DNA from: Eutypella sp. D-1
Lineage: Eukaryota > Ascomycota > Sordariomycetes > Xylariales > Diatrypaceae
Direction of reading: 5' to 3'
Assembly (NCBI GenBank): GCA_023313575.1
Contig: JAJTTP010000033.1
Location: 1 to 64,000, forward strand
DNA length: 64,000 bases
Under the pieces are notes generated by a model. That model saw only the letters and a list, made by a program, of their open reading frames with translations. It was not told the origin of the DNA and made no database searches. Positions 24,086-37,649 of the stretch are shown piece after piece. A program made the translations under genes and the position numbers. Position 1 is the stretch's first letter; each line of letters begins with the position of its first letter.

Positions 24086-26282
24086 GACGCGGCATCTATC
24101 CCGCGCCGTCATGACCCCCCCGGGGGTGAGGCGTCGTAGTAGGGCCGAAACCCACCGGCCTGGCCAGCCAGTCAGCCGGTCAATCACGGTCGCACACGAG
24201 CTAACATATCTACCTAGAGAACTATCTATCCATCTTGCCGAAGAGGACGAAGAGGGGCGCGCACGCGTGCGTCTGGGGATGTTAAAATGTGAAATGCGGC
24301 TTGTGCGAATGTGTATCTATGGTTACTACCTAGCCGATAGGTAGGAATCTGGCGCGCAGGTCGGCTGGGTGGTCTGGTCTCGCGACCCGAAATCAGGCCG
24401 CCGCGGAGTTGTCAAATACTTACTTACCTAACGAAAGCTTCGGTGGGCTGTAGGCAGTGGTAGAGAAATGTATGTATTGTGTGCAGGTTTTAATCACGCC
24501 CGCCTACCTATAGATATCGTGGTTCCGAACTGCAACGTAACCTTTAATTAGGCCATTTATACACACTTAACCTACGTGCATCGATACCCGACAATCCCCG
24601 GGCCTAAGCGAAATGTGTCAGACGCGTAAGTCGTTCGATAGATATGTATGTAGCGCCGGCCCTCGTAGCCTCACTTCCCCGGGAGCCAAGGATGATCGCG
24701 TAGGTAGGTTAGGTAGGTAGGGTCATCGTTATCTTACAATGCAATACCTACGCAAAGCACAAAAAAGCGAAAGAAAAGGAAAAGAAAGCCGAGACCTGGT
24801 GCACGAGGTTGCATCATGAAGTGACTGATTGACTGACTGCTCCGCCACGGGTCACCGAAAGTTCGGTAGTCCCATCCCGCGCGCCGGGGGTGGAATACCC
24901 GCTATTACGGGTCGGCGGGGGGCGGTCAACAGGATCGTGGCTTAGACCCTAACACCTGGCTAAGTAAGGTACCGGTACCGGCGAATTAGGTCATCTGTTC
25001 TCGCAAACTCGTCATACAAGTGTTCATCACGGCGATTACGTAGGTATCGTAGGCATAGTTGTCTTTGTCTGCCTTTCGTTTTCTTCGCTCGTGACGATTG
25101 ATTCATATGTATGTACACCGATCTAAATGGGAGAAAGAAAAGATGGCGTGGCGTGTTCGTCTTGCGGAGATAGGTCGGATTGCGCGAGCTCCCCTAGCCC
25201 ATAGCCATCTATGTACATGCCTAGGTACTTTTCGTCATACTGACCTACCCCTATACTTAGTAGCATGCTACCCCTATATGCCTCCGAGTGGGGACATGCG
25301 GTACCTTCCGGACGCGGGTTACGTCGTCTAGGTCCGGACGCAGAGGCCAGGCCGTCGCATCGTCAGTGCCGTAGGTTCGTTTAAGCGAGTCGGTGGCATA
25401 GTAAGAGATGCGGACGAGATGCGGACCGAGGGATGTGGGTGGCGGGGGACAACCTTACAATATCGGGTCGGGAGTCGGAGAGACTCAAACCAAGTTGAAG
25501 GCGAGAGTCGGGTTGAAAATCGCACCGACGTTCATTTATTAGATCCGTGTAGATCTAATCGTATTCCCTCTGGTTCCTGAATGGCTACCCTTTCGAACAT
25601 CTAGCTACGTACCCAGACTTACCTACATATAGCATATCTGGCATCTGAAACTGAATGACACCCTACCACGAGGGATCCCGAAGGAGGACATGGGGGAGGG
25701 AGGGGGAAGGGAAGAGCGATGGAGACATCGAGAGGGTTGTCAGAGTGCAGTGTCCTATGAGAAAGCCTGGAGAGCTGGAGACCAGGGGATCATGTAGGGT
25801 GGGAGGGACAGCAGGGCAGACAAGGGGGGTGGAAGGATGTGGAGGGAGGTATCGTTTGACTGGCCAATCTCAAGTCCCAGAAGCGCGGCCTCGGCAGATA
25901 CAGATACAGCCCGACGTGGACTAATTACCCTCATCGGCGAATCACGGCCGCGGTGCGGTAGGGCTGATGTCCGAATATGAGAAGAAAAAAGCGGACAAGG
26001 TAGGCAGGTATAGTTCACTGTCTTCAGTACCCATGTACGTATACCTAACTAGCCCAACCCCTGAGCTAATGACAATTGATCCACAATTGGGTTGACACAC
26101 CAGGGGAGGCTGCTGCGGATAGCAGGAGAAGGGAAGATGTAATTTGGATGGAGAGGAGAGACAGAGAGAGGCAGCCTTCCTACCTAGGTGCATACATGTA
26201 AGTAGGTACGGCGCGTACATGCAATGACGGACTTGGCGCCGAAGGATTCGGGGCCCGGGGGTGGGCGATTACATGCCTACCC

Positions 26283-26292
26283 TACCTAGGTA
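26283..26292. repeat. TACCTAGGTA palindrome
   Basis: Perfect copy; a one-mismatch copy (TACCTAGGTG) lies about 100 bp upstream at 26181. Confidence 0.8.
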
Positions 26293-26853
26293 CCTTGTAG
26301 GGTAGTTCTACACATTCTATGTACTACCTAAGTGCGTATGTGTGGGTGCGCGCTCCTCATCCTTAGCGGACCAATAAGCCTTGAACGGCCCCCATAGGGC
26401 TGAGCAAAGCAGAAGAAGGGTGGTCAGGTAGAGGGAGTGGGGGGCTGGTGTCGTGAGTGCACACATACATAATGTATCCGCGGATGTACTATTAGTTATG
26501 TACGTTCCACTGGAAGGCGGCCCGTTTCCGAATGATTCCGCCTGGTCTTTTGTCTTCGTTCCTCAGTGAATGTCCATGACCTCGGCTTTCCTGACAGCTT
26601 GAGGATGATGAAACAAGAGTAGGAATGTAACATGTTGAGGCTGAATGCCAATGTCCGACCGACTCTTTACTAGTCGGGGTCGTAGCCAGGTAGCTCCACG
26701 ATCTGCTATATACCAAGACCCCGGCTATGATCCGTGATTGGCCTGCGCTCGCATCTTCGGTGGTGTGTATATTATTACTGTATAAGTTTCACCTCCTTCG
26801 GTGTGGGGTTTCCCTGTCTGTCAAAATGTCCTCGTGAGATGTCTGACTGACAA

Positions 26854-26878
26854 TTGTGTGTGTGTGCGTGTGTGTGTC
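26854..26878. repeat. TG dinucleotide repeat
   Basis: Imperfect TG run interrupted by one GC. Confidence 0.8.
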
Positions 26879-28427
26879 TTGGAGCAACACGAACCGTAAT
26901 CTAGATCTAGGTCCTCATATTACGTATAGGCAGGTGTGAGACCGGGATTTGGCGCTATCTAATGCGTGAGATCTTACTCTGTGGCCCCGAGATCCCAGGC
27001 CGTTTCCCAAGACGTTGAGACGGGGTGGCGTGAAACAGGCTCGAGGGCTGATCGGTCGCCATGCGATGAAGGGTGTGGGTTGTCTGTAGTTCAATTTACA
27101 ATCCGTCTTTTTGTCACTCGACAGCACGATAAAGAAGGGATTTATCTCTATAACTATCAGACTAACGGTTACTCAAACCGGATCAAAGGCACGGGCGGAC
27201 GCACGAGGGGGACGGGGATTGGATGCGATAGCTGAAAACGCAGGACCGGAGATCTTGCATACCGGTGCCCGCGTGCGACATTACCAATTCCCCAAAAGGG
27301 ACGAGTCACTGACAATTGGTCCGGGGCTAGTGGGAGGCTAGAATCGACGAAAGGATGATTTGCATCTTTTGGCTGTTCTGGCTGTCCCTCTGGCTTGTCC
27401 TCTTTGGCTCAGCAAGCTCAGCCAGCCGCCTCCCTAGCCCAAGACATACATGAGGGCTAAGTAAACCACCGGAGAGATCCCGTCGAATCATGTTTCTCGT
27501 CGGGTCATCTAAACATTTTCATTTGACTCATGAATTACACCGGTTGAGAAAATCCCAGGAGAAATCAATTTTGCTGCTGCTGCTATTGCAGTCAAGTGAC
27601 TCAAGCCAAGCGAGCAGTTCTCGCAGTTCATGATGATTCTAGAATTTCCACGCTCTCGTGGTGTCTCGACGACATGCCGGCGGTGCTGTGCTGCTCGTTT
27701 GGCTACGAAACAGAAGGGATAATAAACAACATGAGATCATAGGCGGCAACCTAGGCGTAGATCATCCATCGCAAAGCTTCTAAGGATCGATATCCTTGCT
27801 CATCCGAATAATTAGTAGTATCTTTGGCTTGTCTGGATCTGAATTCGGGGTGCTAGTGACCCGTAAAAATGACGTTACCCCTCCTAATTACTGAATGAAT
27901 AGCACTAGACCATCCACTAAAAAAATACCTACCGACAGGGCTGATTTCTTCCTATCCACTCAACCAGTATGCCCTCCAGGGCGATCTGTCAACGGCGCCG
28001 CAGAGCAGCAGCATGACCGTCAGACTTCACACTACCTGACTACTTTGCCTATCTAGGTAGGTAGCCTTCCTGAAGAAGTATACGTTCTGCCGTACGTCTT
28101 GTTTGCTCAATTACACTATACCCAACTTCACATAGTGATCGATATAGCTTCTCATTATTATTTAGTGTTCTGAACAGAGAAAGAGAGGGAGGTTGGGGCG
28201 CTGGGAGGCAGCCGTTTTGCCTTCATTTGATACCTACCAACATAGAGAGCTCCGACGATACCATCTACTCTACCTAGGTAGACATCTAATGCTACACAAG
28301 ATAATTGCCGCCTACCAGTGCCTCGGTAAGTCAATCCGGTCAGGAATGGATGTCTCTCATTTACCAGGTTATCTGCCAGGTTACCTGCCTGGTTACTTAC
28401 ATGTGCAGATGCCACAGCGTCGGCATC

Positions 28428-28428
<1 letters not shown>

Positions 28429-28460
<32 letters not shown>
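28429..28460. repeat. CAG/AGC trinucleotide repeat
   Basis: About ten uninterrupted units in apparently non-coding DNA. Confidence 0.9.
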
Positions 28461-28461
<1 letters not shown>

Positions 28462-28667
28462 GAAAACTGTCAGAGCTCTCGGTAGCAGAAAGTAGGTAAA
28501 AAGGGAGAGGTCAAAAAGGAGGCGCAATGAGAACCCTGAAGCTATACCGACCGGGGAATGATTTAATTGATCAATTATACGTCCCGGGTTCAGACGTCGT
28601 CTCTACCGTCCCTACCGTCCCTACCATCCCTACCCCTAGTTATATGCAGATGCGCCCACATGTATAT

Positions 28668-28686
28668 ACACACACACACACACACA
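28668..28686. repeat. AC dinucleotide repeat
   Basis: About nine AC units. Confidence 0.85.
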
Positions 28687-30225
28687 TTGCCTACATCTGT
28701 CTGATCTGTGTAGATAGATACTTGCCGGCTTGCTTATACGCCTTGCATACCCACCTTGAAACTAAATACATACCCGTGGGCATCGTACATGTATGTCGGG
28801 TCCACAAGTAACCCGTTACATGGTAGGCATCTAGGCATGCATCTAGGCATGTAACTATACATACTTACCTAGGTAGGTATGTAGGAGGTAATATCACCAT
28901 CACCGACACAACCTACTTCCTGCTACTGCACTCTAAAGTCTAAGCCTCCAGATTACCTAGGTAGGTCTTCAATTGCTCGCGAATGACCCCAGTCAATGAC
29001 CGTCAGCGACCTACTCTAGTCACCCATGATCCAAGCTTGCCCAAGCAGCCCGGCAGCCCAAGTAAATATACACGGATAGGTAGATCTCATATATCGGCAT
29101 CCATCCTGCCATCTCATCTGCTTTGTACTTATGTATGTACGAAGTAGGTATGCTTGTATGTCTCCCGCCAGTTTATACTTAGTAGCAGTTGTTAATCTGC
29201 TTAACTAATGCCACCTTCGCTTTCTTCCATCTTATATTAATACCTGCCATCTACTCTACCTCTCTTCTACTACTTACATCTTGAGTAGTACCTGTGCCCC
29301 TTATCCCCCCTTGTCCCCCTATCGCCTTGTTCCCACCCCCCCTGCCGATACCTCTTCCCTATACCTACCTACGTACTTCACTTATCCAGTTTATTTTACT
29401 CGCTACCATCCCATCATCTTTCTTCCTTTCTTTTGCCACTCAGCTTCATCGGCCGTCGCTTAATAAATCTTGTGGCTCACTTTATAACTAAACTCTTTAT
29501 TGTTCATTCGAAGTATCCTTTCACAAGGGTTCTCGACACCAGAAAAGACAGTCATTCTATTATTAATTACTTTTCTCCTTGAAAACATTTCATTCTACTC
29601 TTGTCCCAAGGGTTAAAAGAAAAACCCCCCTCCTATACAGAACTTGCATCCCCGACGATCTCTACCGTTGCTACCACCGCCCTGGCGCCGCCGTAGCGAA
29701 CACCCCCCCACAGCGGACACTAACAGATCAAGCAACTACCGTGTGCCGTAGCAAATAGTGTTCGGCTCTTGAATGAAAAGAACCTGGAAAAATCCCGCTG
29801 TATCCCCCCCCCCCGTCAGTTACACCAGCCAACCAACCAAACAATCAGCCGCCACCCAGTGTGTGGTTTGGTTTGTGGTCTCGTCTTTGGTCTTTGGTCT
29901 GTGGACTGCGACCTTAAGGTCCTTAGGCCTGCAACTTCACCACGCGCATCTCTGCATCGCATGAGGCGCACCGATCTCGAATCAAATTTAGTGAGGCGCC
30001 TGATTGTGCTGTCATGAAGTTCATCGCTTGCTCTCGCCTTTCCTAAGTGAGTGCGCGAGCAAGTGATCCGGCGCGCGGATAAATACCCATTTTCAGCGAT
30101 TGATCGAGAGTGACACAGCCCAACTTACCGGGAGAAAAGTTTTTAATTCGATCTTTCCTTCTTTCCCTTTCTCTTTTTCCTGCAAAGAAAAAAATTGTCT
30201 CACAGACCGGTCGAAAGTGACGTCA

Positions 30226-32575
30226 ATGATGCCGAACCAGAACGACTCTGCGGACAAGCCCAGAAGGGTACGCACCAGTAAACCCAAGGTTAAGACTGGA
30301 TGCAACAACTGCAAGTATGTGCATGCTCCCATCGTGATAAAGAATACCGTAAAAAGCAGGGGGGATATAAAAGAAGAAGAAGAAATAGGGGAAGAGGGGG
30401 TACAGAGTCTAATTCGATACTAACGAGGCCATCCTGTCGCTTAGACAACGGCGGATTAAGTGCGACGAGAAGCGGCCGGCCTGCACTCATTGCGTGAAAT
30501 CCAAGAAACAATGCTCGGGCTATCCCCCTCCTCCTAGGCCTAGGCCGTTCGAGGAGATTCGCATTGCTCCGCGGCCGGCCGCTTCTAATGCAAACGGAAA
30601 TGGAATCCGGATCTCACCCCCGCCCTCGCGGCACACGCCTGCACCGCCGCAACTCCTCCCGCAAGCGCGTGTTATGCTCAGCCGTGATCAGCACAGAGGA
30701 CTTACTCCCCCGCGGACACCAGGGACATCGCCTTTGACCCTCTACCAGCCTTCGACCCTCTCATTTGACCCCCAGGAAGGTCAGTACTTCCAGCTGTTCA
30801 GGGAACACACCGCAAGCGAATTATCGGGATTCTTCGACTCCTCGTTCTGGACGCGGAGCGTCTTACAGGAATGTCATTCCGAAGCAGCAGTTCGCCACTC
30901 CGTCATAGCTTTAGGGGCCCTGTATAAAACGTTGGACAAAATGTGCGAGTCGCCACCAAGCTCGCCTTCAGAAGCGATGGAAGTCTATGACGCCACCGAC
31001 CATGCGCATAGACATTGGGAGGTTGCATTTCGACACTACTCCGATGCAATCAAGGCCATGTGCAGCGTTCCAGCGGAGGACCCGACGTCGCAACGCGTGA
31101 GCCTCATGGCCACCGTCCTACTTGCTTGCTTCGATTCCTTCATTGGCGACCATAAGCAGGCCATCAGGCAAATTCAGAATGGTCTAGGCTTGCTGGAACA
31201 GCTGCGCGCCGAGCGCAGGAGGGCGTTTCTCCCCAGGCCCGAAGAACCCGTCGAGCATGACCTCATCCAGATGTTTACGCGCCTAGCCATTCAGGCCAAG
31301 TCGTATGACATGGCTTTCCACTTTCCTCAACCCTTTGTTATACGGCTTACTCCACAGAACACCGAGAGCCCGGGCTCGCCACCTTCCGATGGAGGATCCC
31401 CCGTGTCTATAACCCACCCGACGATCCCCGAATCGTTCCACTCGCTCCTCGAAGCCCGGCTGGCTTGGGACGCCCTGTGCGAGCGGATGATGCGGTTCAA
31501 CGAACTCATGTTTTCGCACACCAGTTCGATCACCCCTATGGGCATCCTGCCCGAGTCGCTGCAGTCCCACGGCGCTGTCTTCCGGGAGCAACTACAGCAG
31601 TGGGCCACCGCATTCGAACCCATATTAGCGTCGCGGGCGGCCCCTTCGAAGAGCAGCCAGGAGAAGACGGGCATTGCGGTGTTGAAGATGAACCAGATCA
31701 TGGGCCTGATGCTGTTCATGATGACCTTCGCCGACAACGAGATGCAGTTCGACCGGTTCCTCCCCGAATTCCAGAAGATTGTCGAGTTGGCGACGGAGGT
31801 GGTCGGGGACGAGGAGCGCAGGGCAGCGGCGAAGCGGTGTCCCGACTCCAGGACTTGCAAGCATCACACCGCGCCGCCCGACATCTTCGGCGGCCACGAC
31901 TACAACGCGAGGCACATCAAGCCCAGCTTCAGCGCGGACCTGGGCATCGTACCGCCCCTCTTCGTCGTCGCCACGAAGTGCCGCGACGCTCTGACGCGGC
32001 GTCACGCCATTCAGCTCCTGCGGGCCAGCTCGCGGCGCGAGGGCATGTGGGACAGCGAGTTGGCGGCGCGTATCGGCATGTGGATCACGGCGATCGAAGA
32101 GGAGGGAGCAGACGGGGAGGCCGAGGAGCCCGCGCGGCCGTTGTCGAGCTCCGCCACCAATAGCAGCTTCTCGATGGCGAGTCCCGCCTCCGTTTCCGCC
32201 ATGTATCCTACGTCCACGGGCAGCCCGGGCGCCTATTCGAACTCTAATGTGTCCTCGACCGATTATTCCGGAGAAGAGCCTCCTCTGGGACCCGGCGGCA
32301 ACGCGCGGTGGGGCGGAAACGGCAACGGAGTTAGCCGGGAGAACGGGTCCCCTTCGCCGATGGCGGGGGCGGGGACAGGGACGGCCCGGCCCGAAAAGCG
32401 GGTCATCCCGGCAGAGAAACGGGTGATGGTACGGGCCGTCGAGTTCAACCTCCGCGAGCGAGTTGCTACGATCCAGTGCGGCACGCGGGGTCTCATTCCA
32501 GGGATGCCGGACCTCAGAACCCGGGTCCAGAGGATCACGTGGGGGCGACGACTCTGCCTGAGAAGTTCAGTCTAA
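30226..32575 (+). CDS. Zn2Cys6 fungal transcription factor
   Basis: Predicted 739-aa nuclear regulator in two exons (30226-30314 and 30445-32575). The 130-nt intron (GTATGT to CTTAG) splits the zinc cluster, a common position in this family. After joining, Cys26, 29, 36, 43, 46 and 53 form the cluster (CNNCKQRRIKCDE, then RPACTHC) with spacing 2-6-6-2-6. A proline-rich linker follows, then the long helical regulatory domain beginning LFREHTASELSGFFDSSFW and SVIALGALYKTL. This pattern is typical of the DUF3468-type fungal factors. The C-terminus is Gly/Ser/Asn-rich and ends with a conserved-looking RERVATIQCGTRGL block. ATG 30226 is the first ATG of the frame; a second ATG follows directly. 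No target can be read. Confidence 0.92.
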
Positions 32576-34646
32576 GAGAAACCAGCACCGCTAGTTCGGT
32601 CGCCCGTACAAAAGAACGGCCCTGGGAGGCTTATGTAAACCGGGGTTTTCTTCTCTTTTTTTTTCTTCGTTTCTTGGAATAGCTAAGTAGAATATTCACC
32701 TCTACTTCATTTGGCAGGGCCTTTTTATCTACCTATCTATTTTATTTATTTTTAAATCTAAATTCTTTTTTCTTCTTCTTCTATTCATTCATTCATTCAT
32801 TCAACCGTTCCCCAACTTCGAATGTATCCCCCCCCCCCATCGGGCACATTTTAAGTAGGATATCTATTCCATTTTTCCAGCACTGAATTTGGGCATTTGA
32901 GCATCTAGGACGGAGTTGTGAGTAAACCGGAGAAAAAGAGTAAAACAGGCACGAGAATCCCAACCACCCTTGTCCCCCTTTTTTTTCTTCTTTCTTAAAT
33001 CGTCTTCTGCTTTCCTCGTTAGAACCGCTTATACGTATGTATGGGGTTGAGCTATATGAATGGATTGGATGGGTTGGCTGGGCCTTTGGGTAACCTGGTT
33101 GGTGTAACGATGATCAGAACTTGGATGAGCGATGGATGGTAATGGCCCATTCCCTATTATCTTGGCGTGGACCAGGACGTGAGAGAACAGGGGAAGGAAA
33201 ACAAGCATTTTTTTCAGAATTTAATTGACTATGTGCATGAATATATGGATATTTGCCTTGTGAGATGGACGGGGCAGGCTATTCTGCTCGGTTAGTCTGA
33301 TCGTGATGGCCCGTGCCTGCCATGACCGCCGGCCTCGACTCCCGTCCTTGTCCGCATACCTATTTAATAGGCAATTCGTTCACCCCAGACCGGCACTAGC
33401 GACGATATGTCTAGGGAGCGGCATTGTTCACGGTTCCCGTATCAAGCGTCTGTCCCAAGAATGTAAATATGCAGTTACTATGTAGTTCGTAGTAACCCCT
33501 TAACCCCTTGTATGGAACTCTAGACTATGGGTAGAGGAGCTGCCAAAGTAGGAACCGGGCAAGTGACAAGGCTTAGAAGTCTAGCTGAAGTACATACACA
33601 TCAGTTGAATTGGCCTGTGAGCCGACCTTATAGATTGACTCGCTAAGACAAGGAATGATATTGTGTTTGGTGAGGTTATTGAGATATGTAAAGCTCTGAC
33701 GGGCCATTCGCGTCATTCTACTTCGAGTTATATCCGTTAAGTCCTGATAGCAACTAACAACGACCCCACAGTAGGGCTGGGCGGCCTCAGGCCTGTCCAC
33801 TGACGTACAGTGCGGGAACTCATGCAAGCCTCGTGTAGATGTGGCACAGCGGCCTTGTATGACAGCTTCTGGTGCCTTGAGTGGTTGACCGGTCAGTTTC
33901 TTGGGTATGATGATCACATCCCCCCTCCCATTTCCCATACATATTTTGCCTGCTGACGACTCGAGTTATCTGCCTTGCGACGACGGCTACACCTAAAGAA
34001 AGACAAAAAGAAGCAAGGTAGCACAGCGGTTAAGGTACAGAGACGATACCAGTTTAAAGGAGAAGACCTCACTAAGATAGAACAGGAGACGATTAGTCGA
34101 CGGTACAAGAATCGTGGGCGTGCTACATAAGACTAATGCACTGCAGGTGTTTGTTCCTGTCCCGAGGAGGCTCCAGGCGTGTCTGACCGGAGATACGTCA
34201 GAGCTGGGCGAGTCCCTATAAACGCCGACATACCGCGACCGCACAGAGGTTTCTTGGAGCCCAGCCAATCGTCCGTTTAGATCGGGAGCGGGCTGCACTT
34301 CGCATTGGGTAGCATCCCTTTAACTAGTCTGCCAAACTAGCAGGTCTAGATAGAATCGCTGCTGTAGCCACACACAGCCACTGTTGACCGCGGAGGGATA
34401 GTCCACGTGACACCCAGACACGCTATCCTGTCTACATCAAGAAGATATCAACAGTGATTCGATTCATTACTCACCCTATTTGGACGACACTCATCTAGTG
34501 GCGACAGAGAACAGGAAATCAACATACGACACGGACTAGCTTGGGTCCAATACTGCTTATAAATCGTGGGTTTCCCCGGCTTCTCGCATACGCCAATCAG
34601 CACATGGTGCATCGCGGCTAACTACTTGAACGATAGGTGACCAGCC
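32576..34646. other. Intergenic between two Zn2Cys6 genes
   Basis: The first 500 bp is T-rich 3' flank with a CATT tandem at about 32786-32801. The 33.5-34.6 kb part has scattered short minus-strand frames with no domain and one tRNA A-box-like word near 34020. I can support no gene. Confidence 0.5.
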
Positions 34647-37600
34647 ATGTCGTCGTCATCGGCGAACAGCAGCCCGGATACGGGCGACGGCGGTGGCGGG
34701 ACCATGGGCATCTACCCACGCCCGAGCGTATCTGCTCAGCACTTACAGCAACATCAGACATATCCACTGCCGCAGCAACAGCAGCAGCAGCAACAGCACA
34801 CCAAGCGCACGCGCGTGCTCCTCTCGTGCGCGCCTTGCCGGGGCTCGAAGCTCAAGTGCGACCGCGCGACCCCCTGCGGGCAATGCACCAAGAGGGGGCG
34901 GCCGGACGCCTGCGCCTACGCGCCGCGCCCCGAGAAGCCCGGCCGCCCCGCCAAGAGCATGGCCGCCCGCCTCAAGCGGCTGGAGGGCATGGTCCGCGGC
35001 ATGATCGACGCTGACGGGAACCCTATTATCGCCAGCGCCGATGCTCCGCCAGGTACGACGGGGCCGATGGGAGCGGGGGCGCCAGCAGCGCAAGGCTTGA
35101 CGACCCCGGCGTCGCCGCCGCCGCCTCCTCCGCCCCTGGACGCCGGTGGTATCGTGGTGCAGGGACAGAGGGCCACAAATTACGTCGGCGCTACGCATTT
35201 CATGGCGATACTGGACGACGTGAGTTTCCTCATCCCTGGCCACGTGGTCTCATTCCTAATCATGCCATTCACTAGATCGAGGACCTCAAGAACTATTTCG
35301 AAGAGGATGAAGACGACGACGATGAAGTCAACGATCCTTACGAGAACATGGGGCCGACGGAGCTCATCTTTAGTGCGAGTGGCGTCGTAAAGGATAAGGA
35401 GGAGCTTCTGAAGCTGCTTCCGGAGAAGAACGTGATCGATCGGCTTATGAATCGGTATTTCCACTCGAATAGCCCCTCACAGCGTGCGTAGATTACCCCT
35501 CCCCTGTCCTTGCGATCTACTGTATATATGCCTGCTCACTTTAATCTCATAGATATTCTACACCGGCCGACTTTCAGTAAACAGTATCACCAATTCTGGC
35601 AAAATCCGTCCGAGGCACCACTGGAATGGATCGCGCTCCTGTTCATGGTCACGGGACTTGGGGTGTTCTTCTCCAAATTCCAGTCGCCGCATGAACTGGA
35701 GAGCGACTCCCCGACGCCTGCCCTGGACCGATTCAAACAATACCGTGGCGCAGCGGGGTGGGCACTTGTTTGGAGCAGATACTTGCAGCCTACCTTCACC
35801 ACGCTCCAGGCGTTTCTGCTGTACGTCGAGGCCGAGTTCCTGGTCAACCGTACGCACCAGATGAACTGCTACATGCTCTCGTCGGTCTGCATCCGGCTGA
35901 TGCTCAAGATGGGTCTTCACCGGGATCCAGACAAGCTGCCCAACATCAGTGTTTACGAGGGCGAGATGCGTCGGAGATTGTGGCACCTCGCCATCCAGAT
36001 CGATTTGCTGGTCTCCTTCTATCTAGGGCTGCCGTGCATGATGCATGGCATAGAGAGCGACACACTCTTGCCGCGGCACCTGATGGACTCCGACTTTGAC
36101 GAGACTTCAACGGAGCTGCCGCCCGCACGGCCCATGACAGACTATACGGCCCTGACTTACCCTATCCATAAAGCGGCGATAACAAGAGGTGAGTGCTTGC
36201 CGATACCCTTCCGGTAGCTGAAAGGCTTCACTTGCGCGAGAAGAAAACGTTCCGTGAATTGACTCAAGATTCATTTCTCGTAAAGCTTTCGGACTCGTGG
36301 CGCAGCAGGCGCACGCTCTGAAGATCCCGCCGTACTCCGAGGTCATGAGGGTAGACGGGATCCTCGAAGAGACGTGGAAGAAGGTGCCGGAGTTCATGAA
36401 GGTGAAGCCGCTGGGGGAGTGCGTGACAGATCCGCCGATGCAGGTGATACAGCGGTTCGGGCTGGCGGAGCTGTACCTGAAGAGCCGATGCGTGCTGCAC
36501 CGGCGGTACCTCTCGGAGGAAGGCATGCCGAAGAAGGAGCACGCGTACTCGCGGCGCGCGTGTCTCGAGGCCGCGCTGACTCTGCTCGAGCACCAGCGCA
36601 CGCTGCACGAGGCCTGCCAGCCCGGTGCGCTGCTCGCCAGCAAGGGCTGGTTCGTCTCCTCCCTAACCATCAACGATTTTCTGCTGGCCGACATGGTCGT
36701 CGCGCTGGTCCTGCAGAGCGAGCACTACCGCCCCGACGGCACGGGGAGCGACGGCAACGGCGACAGTGGCAGCACGGAGTGGATGTCGCCTGGCCCGCTG
36801 CTGCCGGCCAAGGACGAGCTCCTACGCATCCTGCAGGCGTCCGGCCGCATCTGGACCACGATGGCGCGGTCAGTCCCTGACTGCGGGAAGGCGGCCGAGG
36901 TCGTGCGAACGCTGCTCGGGAGGGTGTATGCGCAGCTTGGGACCCAGGGTGACGGCAAGGAGTTCGTAGACGTGGATGCGAACGCGAGCCTCGGGTCTGC
37001 TCAAAAACCACAACACCAGCAGCAGCAGCAACCACATGAACAGTTCCACCGCCCCAACTCCCATCAGCGACAGATGAACGGCAATGATGGGGCAGAGCCG
37101 ATGGCGGGTCTCACGTTGCACGGCAACGGCACCGGCACAGGTACCGGCACCAGCATCGGCACGAGGGCTTCGATGGCATCCTCCGTCAGCCCGGAGGTTC
37201 TGAACTACAGCATCTCGCCAGACTACGAGATGGTGGACCCGGACATCGGCAGGGTCATGGAGAGCATGCAGGCACAGCTAGGCGCCGACCCGGCGTGGAT
37301 GGTGCACAGTAACGGCGATTATGATTGGGTAAGTTTGATTTCCCCCCTTCTTCATTCCTACCCTCTCTCACCAAAGACCCCCCCCCCCCCTGCGGCTCGC
37401 TCGTACTTGCATAAGAATTTCGGCGAGATTTCTGACGAGTGTACGCGGCCCGCCCGATTACAGAGCCAATTCGACGCCTTGACCCGTGCCCCGGCAGACG
37501 CAATCCAGCCAATACCACGGACGGACCAGCAGCAACAGCAGCAACAATCGGATTGGTTTGGTACCGGTAGTAGCAATTCCGCCGCGGACGGATTCGAGTT

Positions 37601-37649
37601 TCTCGTTGGGAACATCTGGGCCCCTGCCGGTCCCATGTCCCAATCATGA
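34647..37649 (+). CDS. Zn2Cys6 fungal transcription factor, five exons
   Basis: Predicted 881-aa regulator with exons 34647-35219, 35276-35483, 35553-36188, 36286-37328 and 37464-37649. Donors are GTGAGT, GTGCGT, GTGAGT and GTAAGT, and all joins keep the frame. A Gln run precedes the zinc cluster: Cys61, 64, 71, 77, 80 and 89 (CAPCRGSKLKCDRATPCGQC, then CAY). An alanine/proline linker is followed by a strongly acidic stretch encoded by exon 2 and by the fungal_trans core: HILHRPTFSKQYHQFW, CIRLMLKMGLHRDP and RRRLWHLAIQIDLLVSFYLGLP. The C-terminus has Gln, Gly-Thr and Asn-Ser repeats. The last intron (135 nt) has no stop and is a multiple of three, so a longer isoform is possible. Confidence 0.92.

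Larger units (their letters stand above)
28271..28963. repeat. Cluster of three TACCTAGGTA palindromes
   Basis: Perfect copies at 28271-28280, 28866-28875 and 28954-28963, the densest group in the window, 1.3-2 kb upstream of the Zn2Cys6 start at 30226. Confidence 0.8.
21341..30225. other. 8.9-kb gene-free stretch before a Zn2Cys6 gene
   Basis: I find no reading frame with a recognisable domain, no plausible spliced gene and no transposon structure. Composition is ordinary, so it is not RIPed. It is dense in short repeats: CTAC/GTAG runs and six TACCTAGGTA palindromes, CTG and CAG runs, a GATGC pentamer array, TG and AC dinucleotides, and a CCAGGTTA-like tandem at about 28360-28400. The last 1.3 kb (about 28.9-30.2 kb) is C/T-rich, like fungal promoters and 5' leaders, and probably belongs to the Zn2Cys6 gene at 30226. 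Confidence 0.6.
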
